Positions 24,986-32,129 of a DNA stretch of 64,000 nt are shown here, piece after piece; positions within the stretch are counted from its first letter, which is position 1; every line of letters begins with the position of its first letter. Source of the stretch: CAWFNW01 sp963817405 (lineage in GTDB: Bacteria > Actinomycetota > Coriobacteriia > Anaerosomatales > Anaerosomataceae); NCBI GenBank assembly GCA_963817405.1, contig CAWFNW010000003.1:62001-126000 (forward strand), given 5' to 3'. The notes under the pieces were generated by a model that worked only from the letters and a program-made list of their open reading frames with translations, was not told the DNA's origin and ran no database searches. The position numbers and the translations under genes are program-made.

Positions 24986-25294
24986 ATGACCGATGACCAG
25001 ATGGCCCTGGTTGCCCGGGCGCTCGCGCATCCGGCGCGCATCCGTATCGTCCAACTGCTCGCGGCGCAGACGGAGTGTCAAGGACATGCGGTCTTCTCGG
25101 AGCTCCCGCTTGCGCAGTCGACGGTCTCGCAGCATCTGCGGGTGCTGAAGGACGCCGGCCTCGTGAAGTCGCAGCCCGTGGGTACCGGGATGGTGTACTG
25201 CCTGGTCGCCTCCGTGCTCGATGAGTTTCACCAAGCTGTGGGGGACATCAGCTCCTGCAGCTTGGCGTCAGGTCAAGGCCACGCACGGTGCTGA
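24986..25294 (+). CDS. arsR: ArsR-family metalloregulator 2
   Basis: A 102-residue winged-helix repressor. ARALAHPARIRIVQLLAAQ is the first helix pair, and PLAQSTVSQHLRVLKDAGLV the recognition helix and wing start. Candidate inducer thiols are TECQGHAVF, the SSCS near the C-terminus and the terminal Cys, a layout unlike arsR1, so the metal site differs. GGAGG of the ribosome site overlaps the right half of its own operator. It precedes acr3 by 17 bases and must control it. Confidence 0.92.
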   Translation: MTDDQMALVARALAHPARIRIVQLLAAQTECQGHAVFSELPLAQSTVSQHLRVLKDAGLVKSQPVGTGMVYCLVASVLDEFHQAVGDISSCSLASGQGHARC

Positions 25295-25311
25295 GAGCAG
25301 GGAGCTGAGCC

Positions 25312-26421
25312 ATGAGCGAATCAGCGTCACAGGCCGCGCCACCGGCTGAGAAGCGGCGCATAGGCTTCTTTGAGCGCTATCTCACTGTCTGGGTGATCTT
25401 GTGCATCGGCGCCGGCACGCTTATCGGGAACACATGGCCTGGCATCGCCACCGCCCTGTCGAAGTTCACCTACGCGCAGATCTCGATTCCCGTAGCCGTG
25501 CTCATCTGGCTCATGATCTACCCGATGATGCTGCAGATCGACTTCGCCTCGCTCAAGCGCGTCGGCGAGAAGAAGCAGGGGCTCATCGTGACAACCGTGA
25601 GCAACTGGCTGATTAAACCCTTCACCATGTACGCGATCGCGTGGTTCTTCCTGAACGTCGTGTTCACGAAGTGGATCCCGGTCGATCTCGCGCGTGAGTA
25701 TCTCGCGGGTGCTGTTCTGCTCGGCGCGGCGCCCTGCACTGCGATGGTGTTCGTATGGTCATACCTGGCGAACGGCGACCCGGCCTACACGCTCGTCCAG
25801 GTGGCCGTGAACGACCTGATCATCCTGTTCGCCTACGCGCCGATCGTGATGTTCCTGCTCGGTCTGTCCGACATCATGGTGCCGTACGACACGGTCATCC
25901 TCTCGGTTGTGCTCTTCGTCGTGGTGCCGCTCGCACTTGGCTGGGTGTCGCGGGTCAGGCTGATCAAGCGCAAGGGCCTCGCGTGGTTCGAGGAGAAGTT
26001 CCTCCCGGCGCTCGCTCCGGTGACGATCATCGCGCTGCTCGCGACGCTCGTGATCATCTTCATCTTCCAAGGTCAGACGATCGTCTCCAACCCGCTGCAC
26101 ATCGTGCTTATCGCGATACCGCTGACCATCCAGACGTACTTGATCTTCGCGATCTCCTACAGCTGGGCGTGGCGCTGGAGGCTCCCGCACGCCATCGGCG
26201 CGCCGGCGGGCTTCGTCGCCGCCTCCAACTTCTTTGAACTCGCGGTCGCGGTGGCGATCTCTCTCTTCGGGCTGACCTCCGGCGCGGCGCTCGCAACCGT
26301 CGTAGGCGTGCTCACCGAGGTGCCGGTCATGCTCTCGCTCGTGTGGATCGCGAAGAAGACCCGCGAACGCTATTCGCTACGCGCACAAGGACCGGTGCTT
26401 CGACCCGAGGGGGCGCAGTGA
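25312..26421 (+). CDS. acr3: Arsenite efflux transporter, ACR3 family
   Basis: A 369-residue inner-membrane arsenite exporter of the BART superfamily with ten hydrophobic helices. The family's essential cysteine is Cys142 in GAAPCTAMVFVWSYLANGDP, and the C-terminal FFELAVAVAISLFGLTSG helix is also diagnostic. Energised by the proton gradient, it removes As(III). It lies between arsR2 and the tandem stress-protein gene; its TGA overlaps a GTG that may start that gene. Confidence 0.97.
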   Translation: MSESASQAAPPAEKRRIGFFERYLTVWVILCIGAGTLIGNTWPGIATALSKFTYAQISIPVAVLIWLMIYPMMLQIDFASLKRVGEKKQGLIVTTVSNWLIKPFTMYAIAWFFLNVVFTKWIPVDLAREYLAGAVLLGAAPCTAMVFVWSYLANGDPAYTLVQVAVNDLIILFAYAPIVMFLLGLSDIMVPYDTVILSVVLFVVVPLALGWVSRVRLIKRKGLAWFEEKFLPALAPVTIIALLATLVIIFIFQGQTIVSNPLHIVLIAIPLTIQTYLIFAISYSWAWRWRLPHAIGAPAGFVAASNFFELAVAVAISLFGLTSGAALATVVGVLTEVPVMLSLVWIAKKTRERYSLRAQGPVLRPEGAQ

Positions 26422-26423
26422 CC

Positions 26424-27254
26424 ATGAAGTTCCTCGCTGCCGTCGATCTCTCCGAGGCGAGCCTGCTCGGGCTTGACGCCTTACGGGCGCTCGCCGGTGA
26501 CAAGGTCGGTGACGTCACGCTGTTGCACGTCGTCGATCTCGACCTCTATACGGCAGGCGGTTCAGTACCGGGCATCATGGACTTCGCCAGGGAACGCCTG
26601 CAGCGGGAGTCGTCCCGTCTGTCGGGGTGCGGACTCCGTGCCCCGTCGATCCGCGTCGAACAAGGCGACTCGACCCAGACCATCCTCCGCGTCGCAGCCG
26701 AGGAGAAGGCGGATCTGATCGTCATGACGAGCCTTGGCAAGGGCGCCCGGACCGGCCGGCTCTTCGGAAGCACGGCTGAGAGGGTGGCATCGAGCGGGAG
26801 CGTGCCCGTGCTCATCGAACGTGTCGGTCTCCCTGAGGGGGACGGCGGCACGTGCTGTCGCTTGGTGGACGGTAGCCCGTTCGAGCGCACACTCATTGCC
26901 ATCGACGTCGACCATGACCCGCACTCTCTGATGGCCTTCGTCGAGGACCTCCCTGGTGTTGGGAAGACGCGAATCGTACACGTTGCCCGTGAAGGCGCCG
27001 AGCTCGATGCCGCACGGCTTCGCTTCCGGACGGTGATGGCCGGCGCGCGAAGCACTCTGCACTCAGATGCTGTCGTACTCGTGGGCAAGCCTGCAGACGT
27101 AATCCTTGAGACAGCGACCGAGTGGGGTGCCACCACGATCGCGCTCAGCCCGTGCGCCCATAACGCGCTTCACCGCGCGCTGTGGGGTAGCGTGGCCCGT
27201 GAGATCGCGCTGAGGGCGCACTGCTCGGTCCTGTTCGTGCCCCCCAGCAGCTGA
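26424..27254 (+). CDS. Tandem universal stress protein (UspA)
   Basis: A 276-residue protein of two Usp halves. The first (1-135) is complete: MKFLAAVDLSEASLLGLDAL, then DLIVMTSLGKGARTGRLFGS, a G-2x-G-9x-G(S/T) ATP-binding loop. The second (150-276) is diverged but keeps FERTLIAIDVDHD and TTIALSPCAHNALHRALWGS. It may sense ATP or stress. It is the last gene of the arsR2-acr3 unit; ATG 26424 is used, but the GTG at 26418 overlapping the acr3 stop has equally good ribosome-site spacing. It ends one base from the convergent putative selenoprotein gene. Confidence 0.88.
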   Translation: MKFLAAVDLSEASLLGLDALRALAGDKVGDVTLLHVVDLDLYTAGGSVPGIMDFARERLQRESSRLSGCGLRAPSIRVEQGDSTQTILRVAAEEKADLIVMTSLGKGARTGRLFGSTAERVASSGSVPVLIERVGLPEGDGGTCCRLVDGSPFERTLIAIDVDHDPHSLMAFVEDLPGVGKTRIVHVAREGAELDAARLRFRTVMAGARSTLHSDAVVLVGKPADVILETATEWGATTIALSPCAHNALHRALWGSVAREIALRAHCSVLFVPPSS

Positions 27255-27255
27255 C

Positions 27256-27615
27256 CTATCCGGCGACTATCCGCTCGATTCCCGCAACAATCGTGTCCGG
27301 ATCGAGCTTCCCCGAACAGACCATCTGGTCATCCATGATGACGAAGGGCAGCACACTGCCCTTCGTCAGCGCATCGATCGCAGCTGACCGCTGCCGTCCG
27401 CTCAGGCCGAAAAGGTCGGCTTCAACGAATCGGACAACTCCGCTGAACCGTGGTGCTATGTCAGCCTCCAAGACTTGGAGGCGCCACCGCAGCGGCATCT
27501 CTCAAGTCGCGCCTTCGGGGAATCCCGCGAGCATCGACTCGGGACTGTCGCAGCAGTCGGTACCGCTGCCTCAACCACAGGCCTCCGGGACCACGTACAG
27601 GGTGATTTCGTCCAC
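27256..27615 (-). CDS. Putative double-selenocysteine thioredoxin-like protein (two in-frame TGA codons)
   Basis: Read from GTG 27615, which has GGAGG four bases upstream and lies 18 bases after the CcdA stop, the frame runs 119 codons to TAG at 27256, interrupted only by TGA at codons 15 (27571-27573) and 38 (27502-27504). The product is thioredoxin-like: strand ITLYVVPEACG, a Cys13-Gly-TGA15 motif, CC at 21-22, a second strand VVRFVEADLF, a cis-Pro loop VLPFVIMDDQMVCSG (Pro90, Cys100) and a last helix. If TGA encodes selenocysteine it is a complete redox protein. The alternative is an 80-codon fragment from ATG 27498 lacking the N-terminal redox strand. Being last in a thioredoxin/CcdA/permease operon favours the full form. 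No sel genes are in the window. Confidence 0.7.
27464..27482 (-). other. SECIS-like hairpin after the second in-frame TGA
   Basis: A perfect 8-bp stem (27475-27482 with 27464-27471) closing a 3-base loop GTC. It begins 19 bases after the TGA of codon 38, putting the loop 27 bases downstream, within the 16-37 base range of bacterial SECIS elements, with the expected G at the start of the loop. Confidence 0.6.
27543..27558 (-). other. Weaker hairpin after the first in-frame TGA
   Basis: A 5-bp stem (27554-27558 with 27543-27547) and 6-base loop starting 12 bases after the TGA of codon 15. The loop lies 17 bases from the TGA, just inside the SECIS range, but lacks G in its first two positions, so it is a weak candidate. 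Confidence 0.3.
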
Positions 27616-27633
27616 AGGTCCTCCGTCTCTGGG

Positions 27634-28350
27634 TCATGCAATCCAGACGAGATAGGCAGCCGCGACGAGCAGTCCGACCCCACCGATCTTGGTGAGTGCG
27701 GGTACCACCGTCGATACCTTCCGCATGAAGCCGAGCGAACCGGATGCGACACCCAGAAGGAGGAGCGGAACGCCCTTGCCGATGCCGTAGACGAACAGGA
27801 GCGCGGCGCCCTTGCCGACACTCGCGCTCGCGGCTGCGAGCGTGGCGATAGCGGCGAGGATCGGCGTGGAGCACGGGGATGCCACAAGCCCGAAGAGCAT
27901 GCCGAAGAGCAGTGCCCCTAAGAGGCCCCGCCGCTCGGGCCGGTGCACCGGAAGCAACGCATTCAGACGGTCAATCGGCAGGTGGATGACCTGAAGCATC
28001 TGCAGTGCGATGACGACACAGACTGCCGCAGCCGCGTAAGACGCCCATGCACCAAGGATCAGCGCGCGCCCCAGGAGTCCCGCAGCCGCTCCGATCGCGG
28101 AGAAGACGAGGCTCATGCCGAGCACGAAGGCGACCGAGAGCAGCAGACCTCGCACGGGTGCGGCGGTCTTCACTCCCTCGGACTCACCTCGCTCTACTGA
28201 CCCGGTGATGTAGCCGAACACTGCGGGGATCATGGGCAGGATGCACGGACCGAAGCCGGCGATCATGCCACCCAGAAACGCGATGCCGAAGGCTGCGGGT
28301 CCCGCGGCCGCACCCGAGATGATCTGTTCGCCAAGGAGCGCGATACTCAC
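27634..28350 (-). CDS. CcdA/DsbD-type thiol-electron membrane transporter
   Basis: A 238-residue CcdA-family protein with six membrane helices and the paired redox cysteines of the family: AGFGPCILPMIPAVFGYI in helix 1 and GLVASPCSTPILAAIATLAA in helix 4. It passes reducing equivalents from cytosolic thioredoxin to thiol proteins on the outer face. GTG 28350 overlaps the stop of the membrane-bound thioredoxin (GTGA), its likely partner, and the putative selenoprotein follows after 18 bases. Here it probably keeps the operon's extracytoplasmic thioredoxin reduced rather than serving cytochrome c maturation, since no ccs genes are near. Confidence 0.92.
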   Translation of the reverse strand: MSIALLGEQIISGAAAGPAAFGIAFLGGMIAGFGPCILPMIPAVFGYITGSVERGESEGVKTAAPVRGLLLSVAFVLGMSLVFSAIGAAAGLLGRALILGAWASYAAAAVCVVIALQMLQVIHLPIDRLNALLPVHRPERRGLLGALLFGMLFGLVASPCSTPILAAIATLAAASASVGKGAALLFVYGIGKGVPLLLLGVASGSLGFMRKVSTVVPALTKIGGVGLLVAAAYLVWIA

Positions 28351-28853
28351 TGCGCCACGAGCGTGTCGAGATAGGCACGCATCTGCGCCTCGTCCATCGC
28401 TCCCTCAAAGTCATCGACCATGGTTCCGTCCGCCTTCAGGAAGAATGAATGCGGGATGTACTGGAACGTGAACTTCGCTGCCAGCTGCTGCCCGGCGGGG
28501 TCGTCCGTGAGTGCATTCACGAACGTGACCCGGTCCCGGTATTCGGGAATCACCTTGTCCGCCACTGCGGATATCTCCACGCACGGGACGCAGGTGAGCG
28601 AGTGGAAGAGCACGTAGACGGGCCTCCCGGTCGCGAGTGCTGCCTCATAGTCGGCGACCGCGTCGTTGTGGACTGCGGTGATCGAGGCACCTTCGTCCGT
28701 CGGGGTCCGGGCGGTACCGGGTGCAGTGAGGACCTTGATGAGCACGATCGCTGCGAACACGGCGATGACGACAAGCAGGATGACGAGCCGCGCAGAGGGC
28801 GTCGGTCGTGACTCGATCACGGTTGGGGTGGTCGGAGGTCCGATTTCCTTCAC
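28347..28853 (-). CDS. Membrane-anchored thioredoxin-fold protein
   Basis: A 168-residue protein with one membrane helix (LVILLVVIAVFAAIVLIKVL, 23-42) and an extracytoplasmic thioredoxin domain. The active site is FHSLTCVPCVE (Cys88 and Cys91), and the cis-Pro loop is FQYIPHSFFLKADG. GTG 28853 overlaps the permease stop, and its own end overlaps ccdA, so the three are tightly coupled. It is the likely acceptor of electrons from CcdA. The substrate could be oxidised arsenic or a metal-thiol complex; this is inference. Confidence 0.9.
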   Translation of the reverse strand: MKEIGPPTTPTVIESRPTPSARLVILLVVIAVFAAIVLIKVLTAPGTARTPTDEGASITAVHNDAVADYEAALATGRPVYVLFHSLTCVPCVEISAVADKVIPEYRDRVTFVNALTDDPAGQQLAAKFTFQYIPHSFFLKADGTMVDDFEGAMDEAQMRAYLDTLVAQ

Positions 28854-29866
28854 AGGAGCGCTCCTCCGAAGGCGTTGAAGCCGTAGCCGATGATGATGAT
28901 GCCCGACACCACGATCCCGAAGAAGGTCGCGAGCAGCTGCCACTTCACAACCCGCTTCAACAGGATGAGCGACGGCAACGACAGCGCGGTCACGGCCATC
29001 ATGAAGGCGAGGACCGTCCCGATGCCGACGCCCTTGGACACCAGTGCCTCCGCTATTGGTAACGTCCCGAAGATATCCGCGTACATCGGGACGCCGACGA
29101 GGGTGGCGATGAGCACCGAGAATGGATTCTTCTCACCGAGCACGACCGCGATGAACTCCTGCGGGATCCATCCGTGGATCAGCGCACCGATGCCCACGCC
29201 GATGAGGATGTAGAGCCAGACCTTCTTGATGATGTCCGCGACTGCCCGCCCCGCGAACGCGAGACGGTCATGCCGTGTCGGCTCGGGTAGGTCGACGTCG
29301 GCGAGGTGCGTGCCGAAGACGAACGGTTCTACGAAGCGCTCGAGCTTGAGCGCGCTGATGAGCGAGCCCCCGATGACAGCGAGCACGAGGCCGACGAGCA
29401 CGTACGCGATGGCGATCTTCCAGTTGAAGATGCTTGCGAGGAGGATTACCGAAGCGAGGTCGACGAGCGGCGATGAGATCAGGAACGAGAACGTCACGCC
29501 GATCGGCAAGCCGGCCGAGGTGAATCCGATGAACAAGGGAATGGACGAGCACGAGCAGAACGGCGTGATCGTACCCAGTAACGCACCGAGAATGTTGCCG
29601 CCGATGCCCGAGAATCGGCCGAGGATCTTCCGCGTGCGCTCAGGAGGGAAGTAGCTCTGGATGTACGAGATCGTGAAGATCAACGCCGAGAGCAGGACGA
29701 AGATCTTGACGGTGTCGTATAGGTAGAACTGGATGCTCGAGCCCACGCGACCGGCAAGAGGGAGACCGAGGACCTTCTCGACGAAGCGGCCGATGAGGTC
29801 GTTCAGCCACGTCATCTTCAACAGGGCGTCATTGAGCCAGCCGAACGCGGCGCCGACTGCGCTCAC
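28850..29866 (-). CDS. DUF318/ArsP-type permease
   Basis: A 338-residue permease with about eight helices in two halves. The family hallmark ITPFCSCSSIPLFIGFTSAG supplies the CxC pair in the membrane; the second half has GVPMYADIFGTLPIAEALVS, a loop typical of the ArsP group. ArsP exports trivalent organoarsenicals such as methylarsenite; other DUF318 members are unassigned. An arsM in the window would supply methylated arsenic. GTG 29866 overlaps the small-thioredoxin stop (GTGA). A specific substrate is inferred, not shown. Confidence 0.9.
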   Translation of the reverse strand: MSAVGAAFGWLNDALLKMTWLNDLIGRFVEKVLGLPLAGRVGSSIQFYLYDTVKIFVLLSALIFTISYIQSYFPPERTRKILGRFSGIGGNILGALLGTITPFCSCSSIPLFIGFTSAGLPIGVTFSFLISSPLVDLASVILLASIFNWKIAIAYVLVGLVLAVIGGSLISALKLERFVEPFVFGTHLADVDLPEPTRHDRLAFAGRAVADIIKKVWLYILIGVGIGALIHGWIPQEFIAVVLGEKNPFSVLIATLVGVPMYADIFGTLPIAEALVSKGVGIGTVLAFMMAVTALSLPSLILLKRVVKWQLLATFFGIVVSGIIIIGYGFNAFGGALL

Positions 29867-30105
29867 GAAAGGCTCCGTGAGAGCAGCGAGGCTATGTCAT
29901 CGACCGACGGGACGCGTCCGACGAGCTTGATTTGTCCGTCGACAACGAGAGCCGGAGTCGACAGTATCCCGTAGCTCATGATGGTCGGGAGGTCGGTCAC
30001 GGTCTCGAACTCAGCCTCGAGCCCGAGCTTGTCAACCGCCTGTCGGGTTGAGGCCTCCAACTTGCCGCTCCCGCAGCAGCCGGATTCCAGAATGACGATC
30101 TTCAC
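29863..30105 (-). CDS. Small thioredoxin-like protein with vicinal cysteines
   Basis: An 80-residue MTH895-like redox protein: VKIVILESGCCGSGKLEAS at the start, a FETVTDLPTIMSYGILSTPA cis-Pro segment and VVDGQIKLVGRVPS. In place of CxxC it has adjacent Cys10-Cys11, unlike its neighbour at 30121, so a metal(loid)-binding rather than a dithiol-exchange role is possible. GTG 30105 has GGAG six bases away and aligns with the neighbour's start; a GTG four codons earlier lacks a ribosome site. Confidence 0.87.
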   Translation of the reverse strand: MKIVILESGCCGSGKLEASTRQAVDKLGLEAEFETVTDLPTIMSYGILSTPALVVDGQIKLVGRVPSVDDIASLLSRSLS

Positions 30106-30120
30106 GTTCTTCTCCACTTC

Positions 30121-30354
30121 CTAGGAACCCAGCGCGGCCTTGACCTCATCGAGCGACGGTACGCGTCCTGCGATCTTGACCTTCTCGTCGACGACCAGAC
30201 CCGGGGTCGACATGATCCCGTAGGCCATGATGTCGCGATAGTCCGTGACCTTCTCGATGGTCGCGTCGATACCCAACTGATCTACGGCCTTGCGAGCCAG
30301 CGCTTCGAGCCTCTCGCAGTTCATGCATCCCGGACCCAGAATCTTGATGACCAT
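30121..30354 (-). CDS. Small thioredoxin-like redox protein (MTH895 type)
   Basis: A 77-residue thioredoxin-fold protein: VIKILGPGCMNCERLEALAR with the CxxC pair Cys10 and Cys13, an IEKVTDYRDIMAYGIMSTPG cis-Pro region and VVDEKVKIAGRVPS. Such proteins regularly accompany DUF318 permeases. The ATG at 30354 has GGAGG five bases upstream. It is the first structural gene after arsR3, with 38 bases between, and 15 bases before its paralogue. Confidence 0.92.
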   Translation of the reverse strand: MVIKILGPGCMNCERLEALARKAVDQLGIDATIEKVTDYRDIMAYGIMSTPGLVVDEKVKIAGRVPSLDEVKAALGS

Positions 30355-30392
30355 TCTTTCCTCCTGGAATCGTCGTCGTGCCCGTGAATCGA

Positions 30393-30704
30393 CTACAGCT
30401 CCCTGAGTTCCGCAGCCGCCCGATCGAGGGCGTCTCGGCGCAGGCTGTAGTAGGTCCAAAGACCATCCTTGCGCGCATCGATCAATCCCGCCGAACTGAG
30501 CACCGACATGTGATGCGAGATGGTCGAAGCCGCAAGACCCAAGCGCTCCGAGATTTTGCAGGCGCACACCTCGTCTCTCAGGCAGCACGTCTTGCCCGGC
30601 TCTGGCGTCGACTGTCCGAGGATTCGAAGAATCTCGCGTCTGTGTTCCGAGGCCAGGGCTTTGAAGATCTCGCTCGTGCTCGCTCGCTCGATCGTCGTAG
30701 TCAC
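30393..30704 (-). CDS. arsR: ArsR-family metalloregulator 3
   Basis: A 103-residue winged-helix repressor: IFKALASEHRREILRILGQS, then a thiol-rich DNA-binding region GKTCCLRDEVCACKISERLG before the recognition helix AASTISHHMSVLSSAGLIDA. The CC and CxC groups resemble As(III)-binding ArsR types. GTG 30704, with GAGAGG eight bases upstream, was chosen because earlier starts would place coding sequence over the operator. It heads the seven-gene thioredoxin-permease operon ending with the putative selenoprotein. Confidence 0.9.
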   Translation of the reverse strand: MTTTIERASTSEIFKALASEHRREILRILGQSTPEPGKTCCLRDEVCACKISERLGLAASTISHHMSVLSSAGLIDARKDGLWTYYSLRRDALDRAAAELREL

Positions 30705-30720
30705 GTCACGCACCTCTCTT

Positions 30721-30769
30721 ACTTCGAACATCTTCGAACTAGTAGAACACGTCACTTGCGCCACTGCAA
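30721..30769 (-). promoter_or_regulatory. Promoter and TTCGAA dyad operator of arsR3
   Basis: On the minus strand, -35 TTGCAG (30764-30769) and -10 TCTACT (30741-30746) are 17 bp apart. Directly after the -10 lies a 20-bp near-symmetric dyad (30721-30740) with two TTCGAA half sites, a likely ArsR operator ending just before the ribosome site. Confidence 0.65.
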
Positions 30770-30846
30770 CCCGGAGTTTGGCGCTACACCACCGATCACG
30801 TACTCGTCGCGACGCGCTGTTGCGTCGTCTTCCTGAGAACGAGGCG

Positions 30847-32127
30847 TCAGGGCGCGAAGCGAGTGATCAGGTACTCCAGATAGCGCGATTTCACCTGCTG
30901 GCTCGCCACAGCCTGCTTGATGGGCGGCAGTGTCAGCACGACGCCCAGCACAGCGGCAAGGGCTCGATGGTTCCACAGCACCCGGTTGTCGAAGATCAGG
31001 TCCTGCAGGCCACCGCGTTCGATCGCCATGACTATGACGCGATGGGTGGAGTTGAGCGGTGTGATGACTCGCGCCGAGCGAGAGTGCAGACTCAGGCCCG
31101 CGTGAGGGCACGAACGCACACACACGCCACACCCGAGGCAGATGTCCTCCGCCACGTTCGCGTGCCGGGACTTCGGGTTGTGCGCGTCGTTCGCAGAGAC
31201 CAAGGACATGGCCTCGACCGGACAGACGTTCACGCATCTCCCGCACCCGTTGCACTGCGCCTCGTCAACCACGGGCAGGAAGTTCGATGTGTGTACCGGG
31301 TTCAACATGCCGAACTTTCTGGCCGCGATCATCGCCTCGCAGCAGCACCCGCAGCAGTTGCAGATGAAGTTCACGCCCTCCCGCACGTTCTCGCCGAACT
31401 GCACCAGGTTCTGCTCGTATGCCTGCTGGAGCAGATCGAGCCCCTCGCTCACCTCGACCGAGCGAGCGTAGCCGTGCCTGATCAGCGATGCGGCCGCGCC
31501 GTTGAAGGTCATGCAGATCTCCTTGGGCGCACCGCAGTCGCGGCCGACGTGCATCATCTTGTGGCGGCAGTAACACACGCCGATCCCGCGGTGTGTGGCG
31601 GAACGGATGACCTCGCTCGCGCGTTCATAGTCGAGCACGTGCAGGGCGTTCTCGTTCGACAGAACGGGCTCGTGGACGAACGTTCGCCCCAGCTGCGTTT
31701 CCCCTCTCACGAACAGGTTCCGGATGAACTCCTCTTCCACGTTCAGGTACTGGTAGAACAGCTCGCCGAGCACCTTCTGGTCGACATCGCCGCGCAGACG
31801 CATCATCGAGAACTCGAAGAATCCGGCCATGGGTGGGGGCAACGTATAGGTGGTCTCGCCCTCGCGTTCTGTGTCCATGAGGATGGCACGGCTAGCCAAC
31901 GCGTCGAGAACCCGGCGAGTTTCGGTGTAGTCCATCTTGAGGATGCGAGCAGCCTGAGACGCGGTGAAGGGTTTGATCGGCAGCTGCGCGACGATGCCTG
32001 CTTCACGCTCGCTGAAAAGGATCGAGAGAATCTTGTAGAGGGACTCCGACGGTGGCGCACCTTGCGGGAAGCGGTTCAGGCGGTCGACCAGTTCGCTGTA
32101 GCCCGACTTCAGCGAGACGTGCGACAT
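30847..32127 (-). CDS. Winged-helix / 4Fe-4S dicluster protein
   Basis: A 426-residue protein. Residues 30-110 look like a helix-turn-helix (PFTASQAARILKMDYTETRR). A cysteine-rich middle has GVCYCRHKMMHVGRDC, then FICNCCGCCCEAM (five Cys in nine residues). A two-cluster ferredoxin domain follows: CNGCGRCVNVCPVEAM and CLGCGVCVRSCPHAGL. The hydrophobic C-terminal tail is short. This is a recognised but uncharacterised family of anaerobes, possibly a redox-responsive regulator or electron carrier. Its ATG lies two bases after the stop of the membrane spermidine-synthase gene, so the two are co-transcribed. Confidence 0.85.
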   Translation of the reverse strand: MSHVSLKSGYSELVDRLNRFPQGAPPSESLYKILSILFSEREAGIVAQLPIKPFTASQAARILKMDYTETRRVLDALASRAILMDTEREGETTYTLPPPMAGFFEFSMMRLRGDVDQKVLGELFYQYLNVEEEFIRNLFVRGETQLGRTFVHEPVLSNENALHVLDYERASEVIRSATHRGIGVCYCRHKMMHVGRDCGAPKEICMTFNGAAASLIRHGYARSVEVSEGLDLLQQAYEQNLVQFGENVREGVNFICNCCGCCCEAMIAARKFGMLNPVHTSNFLPVVDEAQCNGCGRCVNVCPVEAMSLVSANDAHNPKSRHANVAEDICLGCGVCVRSCPHAGLSLHSRSARVITPLNSTHRVIVMAIERGGLQDLIFDNRVLWNHRALAAVLGVVLTLPPIKQAVASQQVKSRYLEYLITRFAP

Positions 32128-32129
32128 GG

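Noticed and set aside
27543..27558. Hairpin after the first TGA as a convincing SECIS
   Set aside because: Only 5 bp, and the loop lacks G in its first two positions; kept as a weak feature, not as proof for codon 15.
30847..32127. Organomercurial lyase (MerB-like) next to the putative selenoprotein operon
   Set aside because: I looked for one because of the resemblance to organometal systems; the protein has ferredoxin clusters and an HTH-like part and no MerB active-site pattern.
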